From the NCBI RefSeq assembly GCF_014837175.1, contig NZ_JACYFR010000005.1, positions 282,812-346,811 on the forward strand: a DNA stretch of 64,000 nt. The letters are read 5' to 3'. Below are positions 55,735 to 62,731 of the stretch, piece by piece; positions within the stretch are counted from its first letter, which is position 1, and every line of letters begins with the position of its first letter. The translations under genes were made by a program, and so were the position numbers. This DNA is from Cellulomonas sp. JH27-2. GTDB taxonomy: Bacteria > Actinomycetota > Actinomycetes > Actinomycetales > Cellulomonadaceae. Under the pieces are notes generated by a model. The model saw nothing but the letters and a program-made list of their open reading frames with translations, made no database searches and had not been told where the DNA came from.

Positions 55735-57299
55735 GCAGCACGTGGACGGGCCGCGCCACCCGGGCGGCCTCGGGGATCGCCGTCCTGGCCGCGGTCGGAC
55801 TGGTCGTGGCCGGCGGTGTCCGGTTGCCCGACGTCGGTGCGGGCCCGGTCGACGAGGCCGCGCGCGTCGACGTCGCACCGTCGCAGGTGACCCTGACCTG
55901 CCCGGCACCGCTGATCCTGCCGACGAGCGAGGGGGACAAGGCCTTCAACCCGGTGCCCGTGCAGCCGGTGACGTCGGTCGCGGCCGTCGTCGCGTCGTCG
56001 GGCGGCACCACCGTGGCTCCCGCGGGCAGCGACCCCCTCGCGACGCTCGCCGCGGGCAGCGCGGCGGCGCAGGTGCCCGGCGTGACCGCCCCGCTCACCG
56101 TGACCGCAGCCCCCACCACCGACGAGACCGCGGCCCGGTCCGCCGCCTCGTTCGGGGCGATCGTCACCGCCGGCGACCTGCGTGGGCTGTCCGCCGCGTC
56201 GTGCCAGCGGCCGACGACGGACGCGTGGCTGGTCGGCGGGGCCACCGACCTGTCCAGCACCGACCAGCTCGTGATCTCCGCGGCGGGCGTGACCCCGGCC
56301 GAGGTGGACGTCACCGTGTACGGCCCGTCGGGCAAGGTCGACGTGACCGCCGAGCACTACGTGGTCGCGCCGGGCGCCCAGAAGGTCGTGGTCCTCGGTG
56401 CCGTCGCCGCCGAGCAGCGCCGGGTCGCGGTGCGCGTGCGCGCGACCGGCGGTGCCGTGACGGCCTACGTGCAGGACTCGGCGCTGGACGGGTTCACCCC
56501 GCGGGGCACCGACCTCGTCGTGCCCGGTGCCGGGCCCGCCAAGAGGCAGGTGATCCCGGGTCTCTCGCTCGTCGCCGCCGACGTCGACAGCCCGCTCGCC
56601 GGGGCCGTGCGGCTCCTGGTCACCGGCTCGAAGGCCACGACCGCGCACGTGCGGATCTACGGGCCGTCCGGCGAGGAGGACCTGGGCGGCGCGCAGGACG
56701 TCGCGCTCGCACCCGGTGAGGTGACCGACGTGCCGCTGGGCGGCCTGCCCACCGGCTCGTACACCGCGGTCGTCACCGCCGACCGGGCCATCGTCGCCTC
56801 CGGCCTGGCGGCACGCGCCGGCGCGGCGACGTCCGTCGACCCTGACCCGAGCACGGAACGCGCGTGGGTCGCGTCGTCGCCCGCAGGGACCAGCGGCTTG
56901 GTGGCCGTGCCGGTCGGCACGCGCGGGACGCTCGTCGCGACGACCGTGGGCTCGTCGGGCACCGCCACGGGCACGCTGCGCGCGATCGGGACCGACGGTC
57001 GCCTCCTGTCCGAGCGGCAGGTCAGCGTGCCGGCGGGCACCACCGGTGCGTGGCTCACGGACACCCTGGTCGGCACCGGGCCGGTCGAGGCGGGCACGCC
57101 CGGGGCGGCGACGCCCGGCGTGCGCGTCGCGGGGGTGGAGCTGGTCCCCGACGACGGGCAGGCCCGGCTCGCCTGGGCGCTGGTGGCCGACGTGCCGCGA
57201 CCGGACGGCGACCTGTTCTCCGTGCTGAGCCCTGTTCAGGCCGTCGCGGACGAGGCCGCGGTGACCGTCCGGCCCGACCCCCGTCTCGGGACCCGCTGA
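55731..57299 (+). CDS. DUF5719 family envelope protein
   Basis: A 522-residue protein with one N-terminal membrane anchor (about 11-30) and a long Ala/Gly/Val-rich extracytoplasmic region of repeated beta strands, for example DVTVYGPSGKVDVTAEHYVVAPGAQ and VRIYGPSGEEDLGGAQDVALAPGE, which look like an internal duplication (about 190 and 305). It fits DUF5719, the usual partner encoded after the whiB-linked GT2. The 4-nt overlap implies joint expression, and the product probably assists that glycosyltransferase outside the membrane. Function is not established. Confidence 0.8.
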   Translation: MSSTWTGRATRAASGIAVLAAVGLVVAGGVRLPDVGAGPVDEAARVDVAPSQVTLTCPAPLILPTSEGDKAFNPVPVQPVTSVAAVVASSGGTTVAPAGSDPLATLAAGSAAAQVPGVTAPLTVTAAPTTDETAARSAASFGAIVTAGDLRGLSAASCQRPTTDAWLVGGATDLSSTDQLVISAAGVTPAEVDVTVYGPSGKVDVTAEHYVVAPGAQKVVVLGAVAAEQRRVAVRVRATGGAVTAYVQDSALDGFTPRGTDLVVPGAGPAKRQVIPGLSLVAADVDSPLAGAVRLLVTGSKATTAHVRIYGPSGEEDLGGAQDVALAPGEVTDVPLGGLPTGSYTAVVTADRAIVASGLAARAGAATSVDPDPSTERAWVASSPAGTSGLVAVPVGTRGTLVATTVGSSGTATGTLRAIGTDGRLLSERQVSVPAGTTGAWLTDTLVGTGPVEAGTPGAATPGVRVAGVELVPDDGQARLAWALVADVPRPDGDLFSVLSPVQAVADEAAVTVRPDPRLGTR

Positions 57300-57333
57300 C
57301 GACTGGTCGAACCTGAGTGCTCGTCGGTGCTCT

Positions 57334-57798
57334 TCAGCGTTCGCCGTACCCCGGGTCGATCTCCTCGGGCGAGCGCCCCAAGGTGTGCGCCACCTGCTCG
57401 ACGATGACCTCCCGCACCAGGTCCGCGAGGTCCAGCGGGTCCTCGCACCGGGACTCGATGGGCCGGCGGTAGATGACGATGCGCGTGGGCTGGCCCGCGT
57501 CGGACGGGAAGCACCGACCCAGCGGCACCCCGCCGTGCTCCCACGGGGCCGGGTTGGAGGGTGGCACGTCCTCGACGGCGAACTCCGTGCCCTTGAGCTG
57601 GCGACCCCAGCGCTGCTCGATCCGCTCGACTGCGTCGAGCACCAGGTCGTCGAACCGCTGCGCGCGGGTGCGGTAGGCCGGCATCGACGGCGGCATGAGA
57701 GGGCCGCGCGGGCCGCGGCCGCGGCGGTCGCGACGCCGCACCGGTCGGGGCGCGTCGGAGGCTCCTGTCGATCGGCGATCAGGTACGGGGAGCGTCAC
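57334..57798 (-). CDS. Metallopeptidase-like family protein lacking HExxH
   Basis: A 154-residue protein of the small zincin-like family found in the actinobacterial whiB/manB block. After an Arg-rich segment (RRRDRRGRGPRGP) comes FDDLVLDAVERIEQRWG (about 60) and IVIYRRPIE. The position where family enzymes have HExxH reads VEQVAH (about 137), so the first His and the Glu are missing and zinc catalysis is unlikely. I recall similar replacements in related actinobacterial members, so this may be normal for the branch. GTG 57,798 is placed by a TACGAT box 6 nt upstream. Divergent from the DUF3499 gene. Confidence 0.78.
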   Translation of the reverse strand: MTLPVPDRRSTGASDAPRPVRRRDRRGRGPRGPLMPPSMPAYRTRAQRFDDLVLDAVERIEQRWGRQLKGTEFAVEDVPPSNPAPWEHGGVPLGRCFPSDAGQPTRIVIYRRPIESRCEDPLDLADLVREVIVEQVAHTLGRSPEEIDPGYGER

Positions 57799-57804
57799 CG
57801 GGTC

Positions 57805-57810
57805 ATCGTA
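57805..57810 (-). promoter_or_regulatory. -10 box for leaderless metallopeptidase-like gene
   Basis: TACGAT on the minus strand, 6 nt before the GTG at 57,798. Confidence 0.5.
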
Positions 57811-57857
57811 GTGGGGCGCGTGCGGCGTGGGGACAGCGCCGTGTCGGCGGGCGGGGG

Positions 57858-57863
57858 TACCTT
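57858..57863 (+). promoter_or_regulatory. -10 box for leaderless DUF3499 gene
   Basis: TACCTT followed by 6 nt and the GTG at 57,870. Confidence 0.5.
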
Positions 57864-57869
57864 CTGCGA

Positions 57870-58226
57870 GTGAGATCCGTCCGGCAGTGCACGCGCACGG
57901 CATGCGGCAACGCCGCCGTCGCCACGTTGACCTATGTGTACGCCGACTCGACCGCGGTGCTGGGTCCGCTCGCGCAGAACGCCGAGCCGCACTCGTACGA
58001 CCTGTGCGTCGAGCACGCGTCGCGCCTGACGGCGCCGCGCGGCTGGGAGGTCGTCCGGCTGACTCCCGAGTTCGAGCCCGCCGCGCCCAGCCGCGACGAC
58101 CTGCTGGCGCTGGCAGACGCCGTCCGTGAGGCCGCCCGTCCGCGCGTACCGGCCCAGCCGGAGCCGGTCGACCTGGGTGAGGCGCCGCGGCGTGGGCACC
58201 TGCGGGTGCTGCGAGGGGAGGGGTGA
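57870..58226 (+). CDS. DUF3499 family protein
   Basis: A 118-residue cytoplasmic protein. The N-terminus has a likely zinc site, CTRTACGNAAVATLTYVY with Cys7 and Cys12, then YDLCVEHASRLTAPRGWEVVRL with Cys46 and His49. This is the standard DUF3499 pattern, conserved at this position in actinobacteria. Start set by a TACCTT box 6 nt upstream. Overlaps the next start by 1 nt. Function unknown. Confidence 0.86.
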   Translation: MRSVRQCTRTACGNAAVATLTYVYADSTAVLGPLAQNAEPHSYDLCVEHASRLTAPRGWEVVRLTPEFEPAAPSRDDLLALADAVREAARPRVPAQPEPVDLGEAPRRGHLRVLRGEG

Positions 58227-58477
58227 TGGCGCGTCGTCGAGCCGCCGGGCAGCCGCCCGAGCCGCTGGGATCGGTCAGCCAGCCGTCGGGACCGCTGGTC
58301 GAGGGCACGGAGACGTGCGTGAAGTGCGGGGAGACCTCGCTCACCCGCATCCGCATGACGCTGACGGACGGTCGGCCGGCGGTATTCGTGTCGTGCCCGT
58401 CGTGCGAGCAGACCAACTGGTTCGCGTTCGACGGCGGTGGCGTGCCCCTGGACCGCTCCGAGGTCCTCGGCAGCTGA
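58226..58477 (+). CDS. Small zinc-ribbon protein
   Basis: An 83-residue protein with two CxxC knuckles: ETCVKCGET (about residue 31) and VSCPSCEQTNWF (about 57), separated by a 22-residue beta hairpin, and a flexible Pro-rich N-terminus. No family name recognised. Start ATG 58,226 shares a base with the DUF3499 stop; a GTG lies one codon upstream. Co-transcribed with DUF3499. It may be an RNA- or protein-binding zinc ribbon. Confidence 0.65.
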   Translation: MARRRAAGQPPEPLGSVSQPSGPLVEGTETCVKCGETSLTRIRMTLTDGRPAVFVSCPSCEQTNWFAFDGGGVPLDRSEVLGS

Positions 58478-58508
58478 CGGCCGGCGACGTGGACCCAGGG
58501 GTCCGCAC

Positions 58509-58514
58509 TAGAGT
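58509..58514 (+). promoter_or_regulatory. -10 box for phosphomannomutase-like gene
   Basis: TAGAGT, giving a leader of about 30 nt with GGGGAG before the GTG at 58,551. Confidence 0.4.
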
Positions 58515-58550
58515 TGCGCAGGTCCTGGTCGTCGGTGCGGGGAGCGAGTC

Positions 58551-59522
58551 GTGCGCGAGCGTGTGGAGATGTCCGCCGTCGTCGACGACGGTCCCGAGCT
58601 GGTCCGCTACGCGGAGGCGCTGCGTTCGCTCGTCGACCGGAGCGTGTCGCGGCCGCTGCGCGTGGTCGTCAGCCCGGGCGCCGAGGTGGTTGCCGCCACG
58701 GTGCCGACGGTGCTGGGGACAGCTGGGGGCCTGCCCGAGCTGCCCGTCGACCTCGTCGTGCTGCCTGTCCGCGCCGGCGTGACGCCGGGCGAGCGCCTCG
58801 ACGACCTGCGCGCGGTCGTCGTCGAGCACGACGCCGACGCAGGCCTGGTGTTCGGCGCGGACCCGGAGCGGTGCGCGGTGGTCGACGAGCACGGCGACCC
58901 CGTCCACCCGTCGGTCGTGACCGTCCTGGTCGGCCTGCGCGAGACAGCCCGCGCACGGGCGGCCGAACGCGACCTGACCGTGGTGCACGACACGGCGGCC
59001 TCCCGCGCGGTGCCCGACCTCCTGACGGCCGCCGGCGCGCACGTCGTCCCGGCCGGCTCGGCCGATCTCGAGGACGCGCTCCTCGAGCACGACGCCGCGT
59101 TCGCCGCGTCGTCGGACGGGCGCTACCTGTTCCGTGACCTGCCGTACGCCGACACCGCGCTGCTCGCCGCCTGCCACGTCCTGGCGGCGCTGGGCGAGCA
59201 GGACCACCCGCTGTCCGTCCTCGGCGAGATCTACCGCCCGTACGCCCGCACGGAGCTGGCCAGCGCGGCGCACCCGTCGAGCGACGCCGCGACCGCCCGC
59301 GTGGCGGACGCCTACGTGACCCGGCAGGGTGCTGGGCCCGTCGACGTCGACGAGCGCGACGGTTTGCTCGTCTCCCACTGGGCCGACCACCCGCAGTGGT
59401 GGTTCCTGGTCGAGCCCTCGGGTCCGCAGGAGGTGCGCCTCGTGGTCGAGGCGGCCGACGACGACATCATGGACAAGGTGCGCGACGACGTGCTCGCGCT
59501 CATCGAACAGGAGCAGGCATGA
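58551..59522 (+). CDS. Truncated, motif-less phosphomannomutase-like protein (ManB pseudoenzyme)
   Basis: A 323-residue protein at the manB position. The body aligns by eye with phosphomannomutase domains 2-4: VPTVLGTAGGLPELPVDLVVLP, VDEHGDPVHPSVVTVLVGLRE, LAALGEQDHPLSVLGEIYRPY, VTRQGAGPVDVDERDGL and EAADDDIMDKVRDDVLAL. The N-terminal domain with the phosphoserine motif (TASHNP type) is absent. The metal loop DGDADR reads GADPER (about residues 102-107), the GGExSGH loop reads ASSDGRY (about 185), and the SNTEP phosphate loop reads SGPQE. The frame is intact with its own promoter and ribosome site, so it is probably expressed as a non-catalytic protein. Confidence 0.78.
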   Translation: MRERVEMSAVVDDGPELVRYAEALRSLVDRSVSRPLRVVVSPGAEVVAATVPTVLGTAGGLPELPVDLVVLPVRAGVTPGERLDDLRAVVVEHDADAGLVFGADPERCAVVDEHGDPVHPSVVTVLVGLRETARARAAERDLTVVHDTAASRAVPDLLTAAGAHVVPAGSADLEDALLEHDAAFAASSDGRYLFRDLPYADTALLAACHVLAALGEQDHPLSVLGEIYRPYARTELASAAHPSSDAATARVADAYVTRQGAGPVDVDERDGLLVSHWADHPQWWFLVEPSGPQEVRLVVEAADDDIMDKVRDDVLALIEQEQA

Positions 59523-59722
59523 CCGACACGACACCCGCGCTCGAGCCCTGGGCCCGCGAGCTGCTGCGCTGCCCCGCCACGGGCGCGACCCTGGTGGACG
59601 GGACCGACGCGGACGGTGCGCCCGTCCTCATCTCCACGCACCCCACCGACTCACGGACCTACCCGGTGCGCGACGGCATCCCGATCCTGCTGGTCGGCGA
59701 GGGCACCCCGACGAAGCCCTGA
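59519..59722 (+). CDS. Trm112-like small protein with lost zinc cysteines
   Basis: A 67-residue UPF0434/Trm112-like protein: ELLRCPATGATL (about 15-26) and TYPVRDGIPILLVGEG (about 47-62), the family's most conserved ending. Typical members have two CxxC-like pairs binding zinc or structuring the fold; only Cys19 remains here. Overlaps the phosphomannomutase-like stop by ATGA, so the two are coupled. In bacteria Trm112-like proteins can activate methyltransferases. Confidence 0.8.
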   Translation: MTDTTPALEPWARELLRCPATGATLVDGTDADGAPVLISTHPTDSRTYPVRDGIPILLVGEGTPTKP

Positions 59723-59783
59723 GCAGCTCCGTCTCGAGCACTGCCGTCTCGAGAAGTACCGCCCCGACAGCGCGATCTGCCGC

Positions 59784-59789
59784 TACGCT
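59784..59789 (+). promoter_or_regulatory. -10 box for CDF transporter
   Basis: TACGCT, about 37 nt before the ATG at 59,827. Confidence 0.4.
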
Positions 59790-59826
59790 CACGGCGGCAG
59801 GGGACGGCGACGAGATGGGGGACCCG

Positions 59827-60735
59827 ATGGCGCACGATGGTGGCAGCAAGGCGATCGTGGCGGCGCTGGGCGCCAACCTCGGCATCGCCGTCACCAAGTT
59901 CGTCGCGTACCTGCTGACGAGCTCGAGCTCGATGCTCGCCGAGTCGGTCCACTCGCTGGCCGACTCCGGCAACCAGGTGCTGCTGCTGATCGGCGGCCGA
60001 CGGGCCCGCAAGGCCGCCGACGACGAGCACCCGTTCGGCTACGGCCGTGAGCGGTACGTGTTCGCGTTCATCGTCTCGATCGTGCTGTTCAGCCTCGGAG
60101 GCCTGTTCGCGCTGTACGAGGCGTGGCACAAGTGGCAGGACCCGCACCCCATCGAGTCGTGGACGTGGGTGCCCGTGGTGGTGCTCGTCGCCGCGATCGC
60201 GATGGAGGGGTACTCGTTCCGGACCGCGATCCACGAGTCCAACCAGACGCGGGGCGACCAGTCGTGGGTGTCGTTCATCCGCACGGCCAAGGCTCCCGAG
60301 CTGCCCGTCGTCCTGCTCGAGGACTTCGGCGCCCTCATCGGCCTCGTGCTCGCGCTCGGCGGCGTGGGGCTGACGCTCGCGACCGACGACGGTCGCTGGG
60401 ACGCCGCCGGGACCGCCGGGATCGGCGTGCTGCTCGTCGCGATCGCGGTCGTGCTCGCGCTCGAGACCAAGTCGCTGCTGCTCGGTGAGTCGGCCGGCAA
60501 GCAGGACGTGGCCGCGATCCGCGCCGCCCTGGTCGGTGACGGGGTGTCGTCGGTCATCCACCTGCGCACCATGCACCTGGGGCCCGACGAGCTGCTGGTC
60601 GGCGCGAAGATCGAGGTCCCCGCCGCGACGACGGCCGCCGACGTGGCCGCCGCGATCGACGCCGCCGAGGAGCGGGTGCGCACCGCGGTCCCCATCGCGC
60701 GCGTGATCTACCTGGAGCCGGACCTGCGCCGGTGA
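59827..60735 (+). CDS. Cation diffusion facilitator family transporter
   Basis: A 302-residue divalent-cation/proton antiporter. Six membrane helices; the metal site in helix 2 is AESVHSLADSGNQ (His and Asp, about residue 44), with EDFGALIGL in helix 5 (about 164). EHPFGYGRERYVFAF (about 68) is typical of the ZnT9-like CDF branch. The C-terminal cytoplasmic domain ends in IYLEPD. ATG 59,827 is preferred over ATG 59,815 because GGGGG lies 5-6 nt upstream. Substrate probably Zn, Mn or Fe; not decided by sequence. Confidence 0.87.
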   Translation: MAHDGGSKAIVAALGANLGIAVTKFVAYLLTSSSSMLAESVHSLADSGNQVLLLIGGRRARKAADDEHPFGYGRERYVFAFIVSIVLFSLGGLFALYEAWHKWQDPHPIESWTWVPVVVLVAAIAMEGYSFRTAIHESNQTRGDQSWVSFIRTAKAPELPVVLLEDFGALIGLVLALGGVGLTLATDDGRWDAAGTAGIGVLLVAIAVVLALETKSLLLGESAGKQDVAAIRAALVGDGVSSVIHLRTMHLGPDELLVGAKIEVPAATTAADVAAAIDAAEERVRTAVPIARVIYLEPDLRR

Positions 60736-60747
60736 CCTCTCGCCCGG

Positions 60748-61569
60748 TCAGTCGACCGGGTCGGGGATGCCCAGCGGGAGCCGGTGCATCGCGCGGGCGT
60801 CCTCGGCGTCCCGGACCGCCGCGCGGGCCAGCGCCTCCACCTCGCGCCGTCGCCTCTCCGCGAGCACCGCGGCCAGGAAATCCTCCGGATGCGTCCAGGC
60901 CGGCGGCCCGGGCTGCACGTAGCGGCCGACCTCCGTGGTCAGCCGGGTGCCGAGGTCGACGCGTGACGCCGGGTGCAGCCGCGGGGCGCGGTGCAGGAAC
61001 TGCCGCACGGTGAGGGCCAGGCCGTCGGGCAGGCGGGCGACGTCGGCCTGACGAGCCCATGCGGCGAGGTGCGGCGGGGGCTCGATCAGCCCGCGCGCCT
61101 TCGCGGCCCCGCGCACGCGCACCGCGTACGTGCCGGCCAGGATGTCGCCGACGCGCTTGCCCTGTGGGTGCACCATCGAGCAGATCAGCGCGAGCATGCC
61201 GAAGGTGATCCACAGCTCGACGACGCCCGTCAGGCCGCGCACCAGCGCCTGACGGAAGACGATCGGGCCGCCGTCGTCGCGCACGACGCGGATCCCGACC
61301 ACGAGCTTGCCGACCGACCGGCCACGCGTGAGCGTGTCGACGGAGACGGGCAGCACGAGCATGATCGTCACGAGGAACACGATCGTCGTGACGCTGGCCA
61401 CGGCGTCGCTGGGAGCGTTGACGACGACGCTCGTCGAGACGATCGTCAGGAGCAGGACGACGGCCCCCAGCACCAGCAGGTCGAGCAGCGCGGCGAGCAA
61501 CCGCGACGCGGCGGATGCGGCCTGCGAGTCGATCAGGACGCCTTCGCCCGTGACGATCCCGTCCACCAC
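60748..61569 (-). CDS. RDD family membrane protein
   Basis: A 273-residue protein with the RDD core: ASRLLAALLDLLVLG (about residue 21; the Arg and Asp of the family name), two to three helices, and RGRSVGKLVVGIRVVRDDGGP (about 82). A charged cytoplasmic tail of about 120 residues follows. Start GTG 61,569 is very close to GGAGG; the next GTG (61,566) may be used. A TAGTCT box lies at 61,618-61,623. Divergent from the SpoIIM-like gene, a pairing common in actinobacteria. Function of RDD proteins is mostly unknown, with some linked to ion transport. Confidence 0.85.
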   Translation of the reverse strand: MVDGIVTGEGVLIDSQAASAASRLLAALLDLLVLGAVVLLLTIVSTSVVVNAPSDAVASVTTIVFLVTIMLVLPVSVDTLTRGRSVGKLVVGIRVVRDDGGPIVFRQALVRGLTGVVELWITFGMLALICSMVHPQGKRVGDILAGTYAVRVRGAAKARGLIEPPPHLAAWARQADVARLPDGLALTVRQFLHRAPRLHPASRVDLGTRLTTEVGRYVQPGPPAWTHPEDFLAAVLAERRRREVEALARAAVRDAEDARAMHRLPLGIPDPVD

Positions 61570-61617
61570 ACCTCCGAGGTCCGCGCCGTCGACGGGGCGA
61601 CCGCCCCCGACCTGGGA

Positions 61618-61623
61618 AGACTA
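61618..61623 (-). promoter_or_regulatory. -10 box for RDD gene
   Basis: TAGTCT on the minus strand, with a leader of about 43 nt. Confidence 0.4.
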
Positions 61624-61661
61624 GCCGCACGGGGGGCGTCGTGGATGGCAGGCTGTGCGTC

Positions 61662-62651
61662 ATGGACCTCGACGCCTACCAGCAGGTGCACGGACCGGCG
61701 TGGCAGCGCCTCGACGCGCTGACCAAGCAGCGCCGCCGCACGGGCGCCGAGGCCGACGAGCTGGTGCGGCTCTACCAGGCCACCGCGACCGACCTGTCGG
61801 TCATCCGCTCTGCCGCTCCCGACCCCGAGCTGGTGACCCGCCTGTCGCAGACCGTGGCGCGGGCCCGTTCGGCCATCGCCGGCGCGCACGAGCCCAGCTG
61901 GCGTGACGTCACCCGGTTCGTCGCCGTGACGCTGCCCGTGGCGATGTATCGCATCCGGTGGTGGACGCTGGGCGTCACGCTGGCGTCCGTGCTGCTGGCG
62001 GTGGTCTCGGGCGTGTGGGTCGCGACGCACCCGGACGTCCTGTCGCTGATGGGGACGCCCAGCGAGCGGCAGGAGTACGTCGACCACGCGTTCCGCGAGT
62101 ACTACGACCCGGGCGCCGGCTTCGCCGCGACGGTGTGGACACACAACGCGTTCCTGACCGCCGTCTGCATCGCGACGGGCATCACCGGGATCGGGCCCGT
62201 CTACTTCCTGGTGGGCAACGCCATCAACGTCGGCGCCGCCGGTGCGCTCATGGCCTCGGCGGGCGAGCTGGACATCTTCCTGCAGCTCATCGCGCCCCAC
62301 GGAATGCTCGAGCTGACGGCCGTGTTCGTCGCGGGCGCCGCGGGGCTGCGCATCTTCTGGACGTGGATCGACCCGGGCCCGCGCACGCGCTCGAGCGCCC
62401 TGGCCCAGGAGGCGCGCTCGCTGTTCACGGTTGCCATCGGGCTCGTCGGGGTCCTCGCCGTGTCGGGGGCGATCGAAGGTTTCGTCACCGGGTCCTCGCT
62501 GGCGTGGTGGCTCAAGATCGCCATCGGCGCCGTCGCGCTCGCGGGCTTCTGGACCTACGTGATCGTGCTCGGCAGGCGCGCGCAGGCCGCGGGGGAGACC
62601 GGCGACCTGGACGACGACCGCGCGGGCTACTCCCTGGCGACCGTCGGCTGA
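61662..62651 (+). CDS. SpoIIM/DUF95 family membrane protein
   Basis: A 329-residue integral membrane protein of the stage II sporulation M-like family, widespread in non-sporing actinobacteria. It begins MDLDAYQQVHGPAWQRLDAL and has a cytoplasmic helical region (to about 95), then helices with GPVYFLVGNAINVGAAGAL (about 180) and LIAPHGMLELTAVFVAGAAGLRI (about 208), the most conserved part. ATG 61,662 fits a leaderless reading (CAGGCT 7 nt upstream); a GTG at 61,641 is also in frame. Role unclear outside spore formers. Confidence 0.84.
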   Translation: MDLDAYQQVHGPAWQRLDALTKQRRRTGAEADELVRLYQATATDLSVIRSAAPDPELVTRLSQTVARARSAIAGAHEPSWRDVTRFVAVTLPVAMYRIRWWTLGVTLASVLLAVVSGVWVATHPDVLSLMGTPSERQEYVDHAFREYYDPGAGFAATVWTHNAFLTAVCIATGITGIGPVYFLVGNAINVGAAGALMASAGELDIFLQLIAPHGMLELTAVFVAGAAGLRIFWTWIDPGPRTRSSALAQEARSLFTVAIGLVGVLAVSGAIEGFVTGSSLAWWLKIAIGAVALAGFWTYVIVLGRRAQAAGETGDLDDDRAGYSLATVG

Positions 62652-62664
62652 GCCGCTCCTCAGC

Positions 62665-62731
62665 GTTCTGCGAGCACCGCGTTCTGACGAGTGCCGCGGT
62701 CGGACGAGCACCGCCGTCAGACGAGCACGGC
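62665..62731. repeat. Four tandem units of a 17-nt repeat
   Basis: Units at 62,665-62,680, 62,681-62,697, 62,698-62,714 and 62,715-62,731 follow the pattern GTTCTGACGAGCACCGC with 1-4 changes each. The last unit enters the 3' end of the AlkZ-like gene. Confidence 0.6.

Noticed and set aside
58551..59522. SIS-domain (TobH-like) protein often found at this locus
   Set aside because: The sequence matches phosphomannomutase domains 2-4 segment by segment and lacks a SIS-type Ser/Thr motif.
62665..62731. Possible CRISPR array
   Set aside because: Units are contiguous 17-mers without spacers, so it is a tandem repeat. No cas genes are present.
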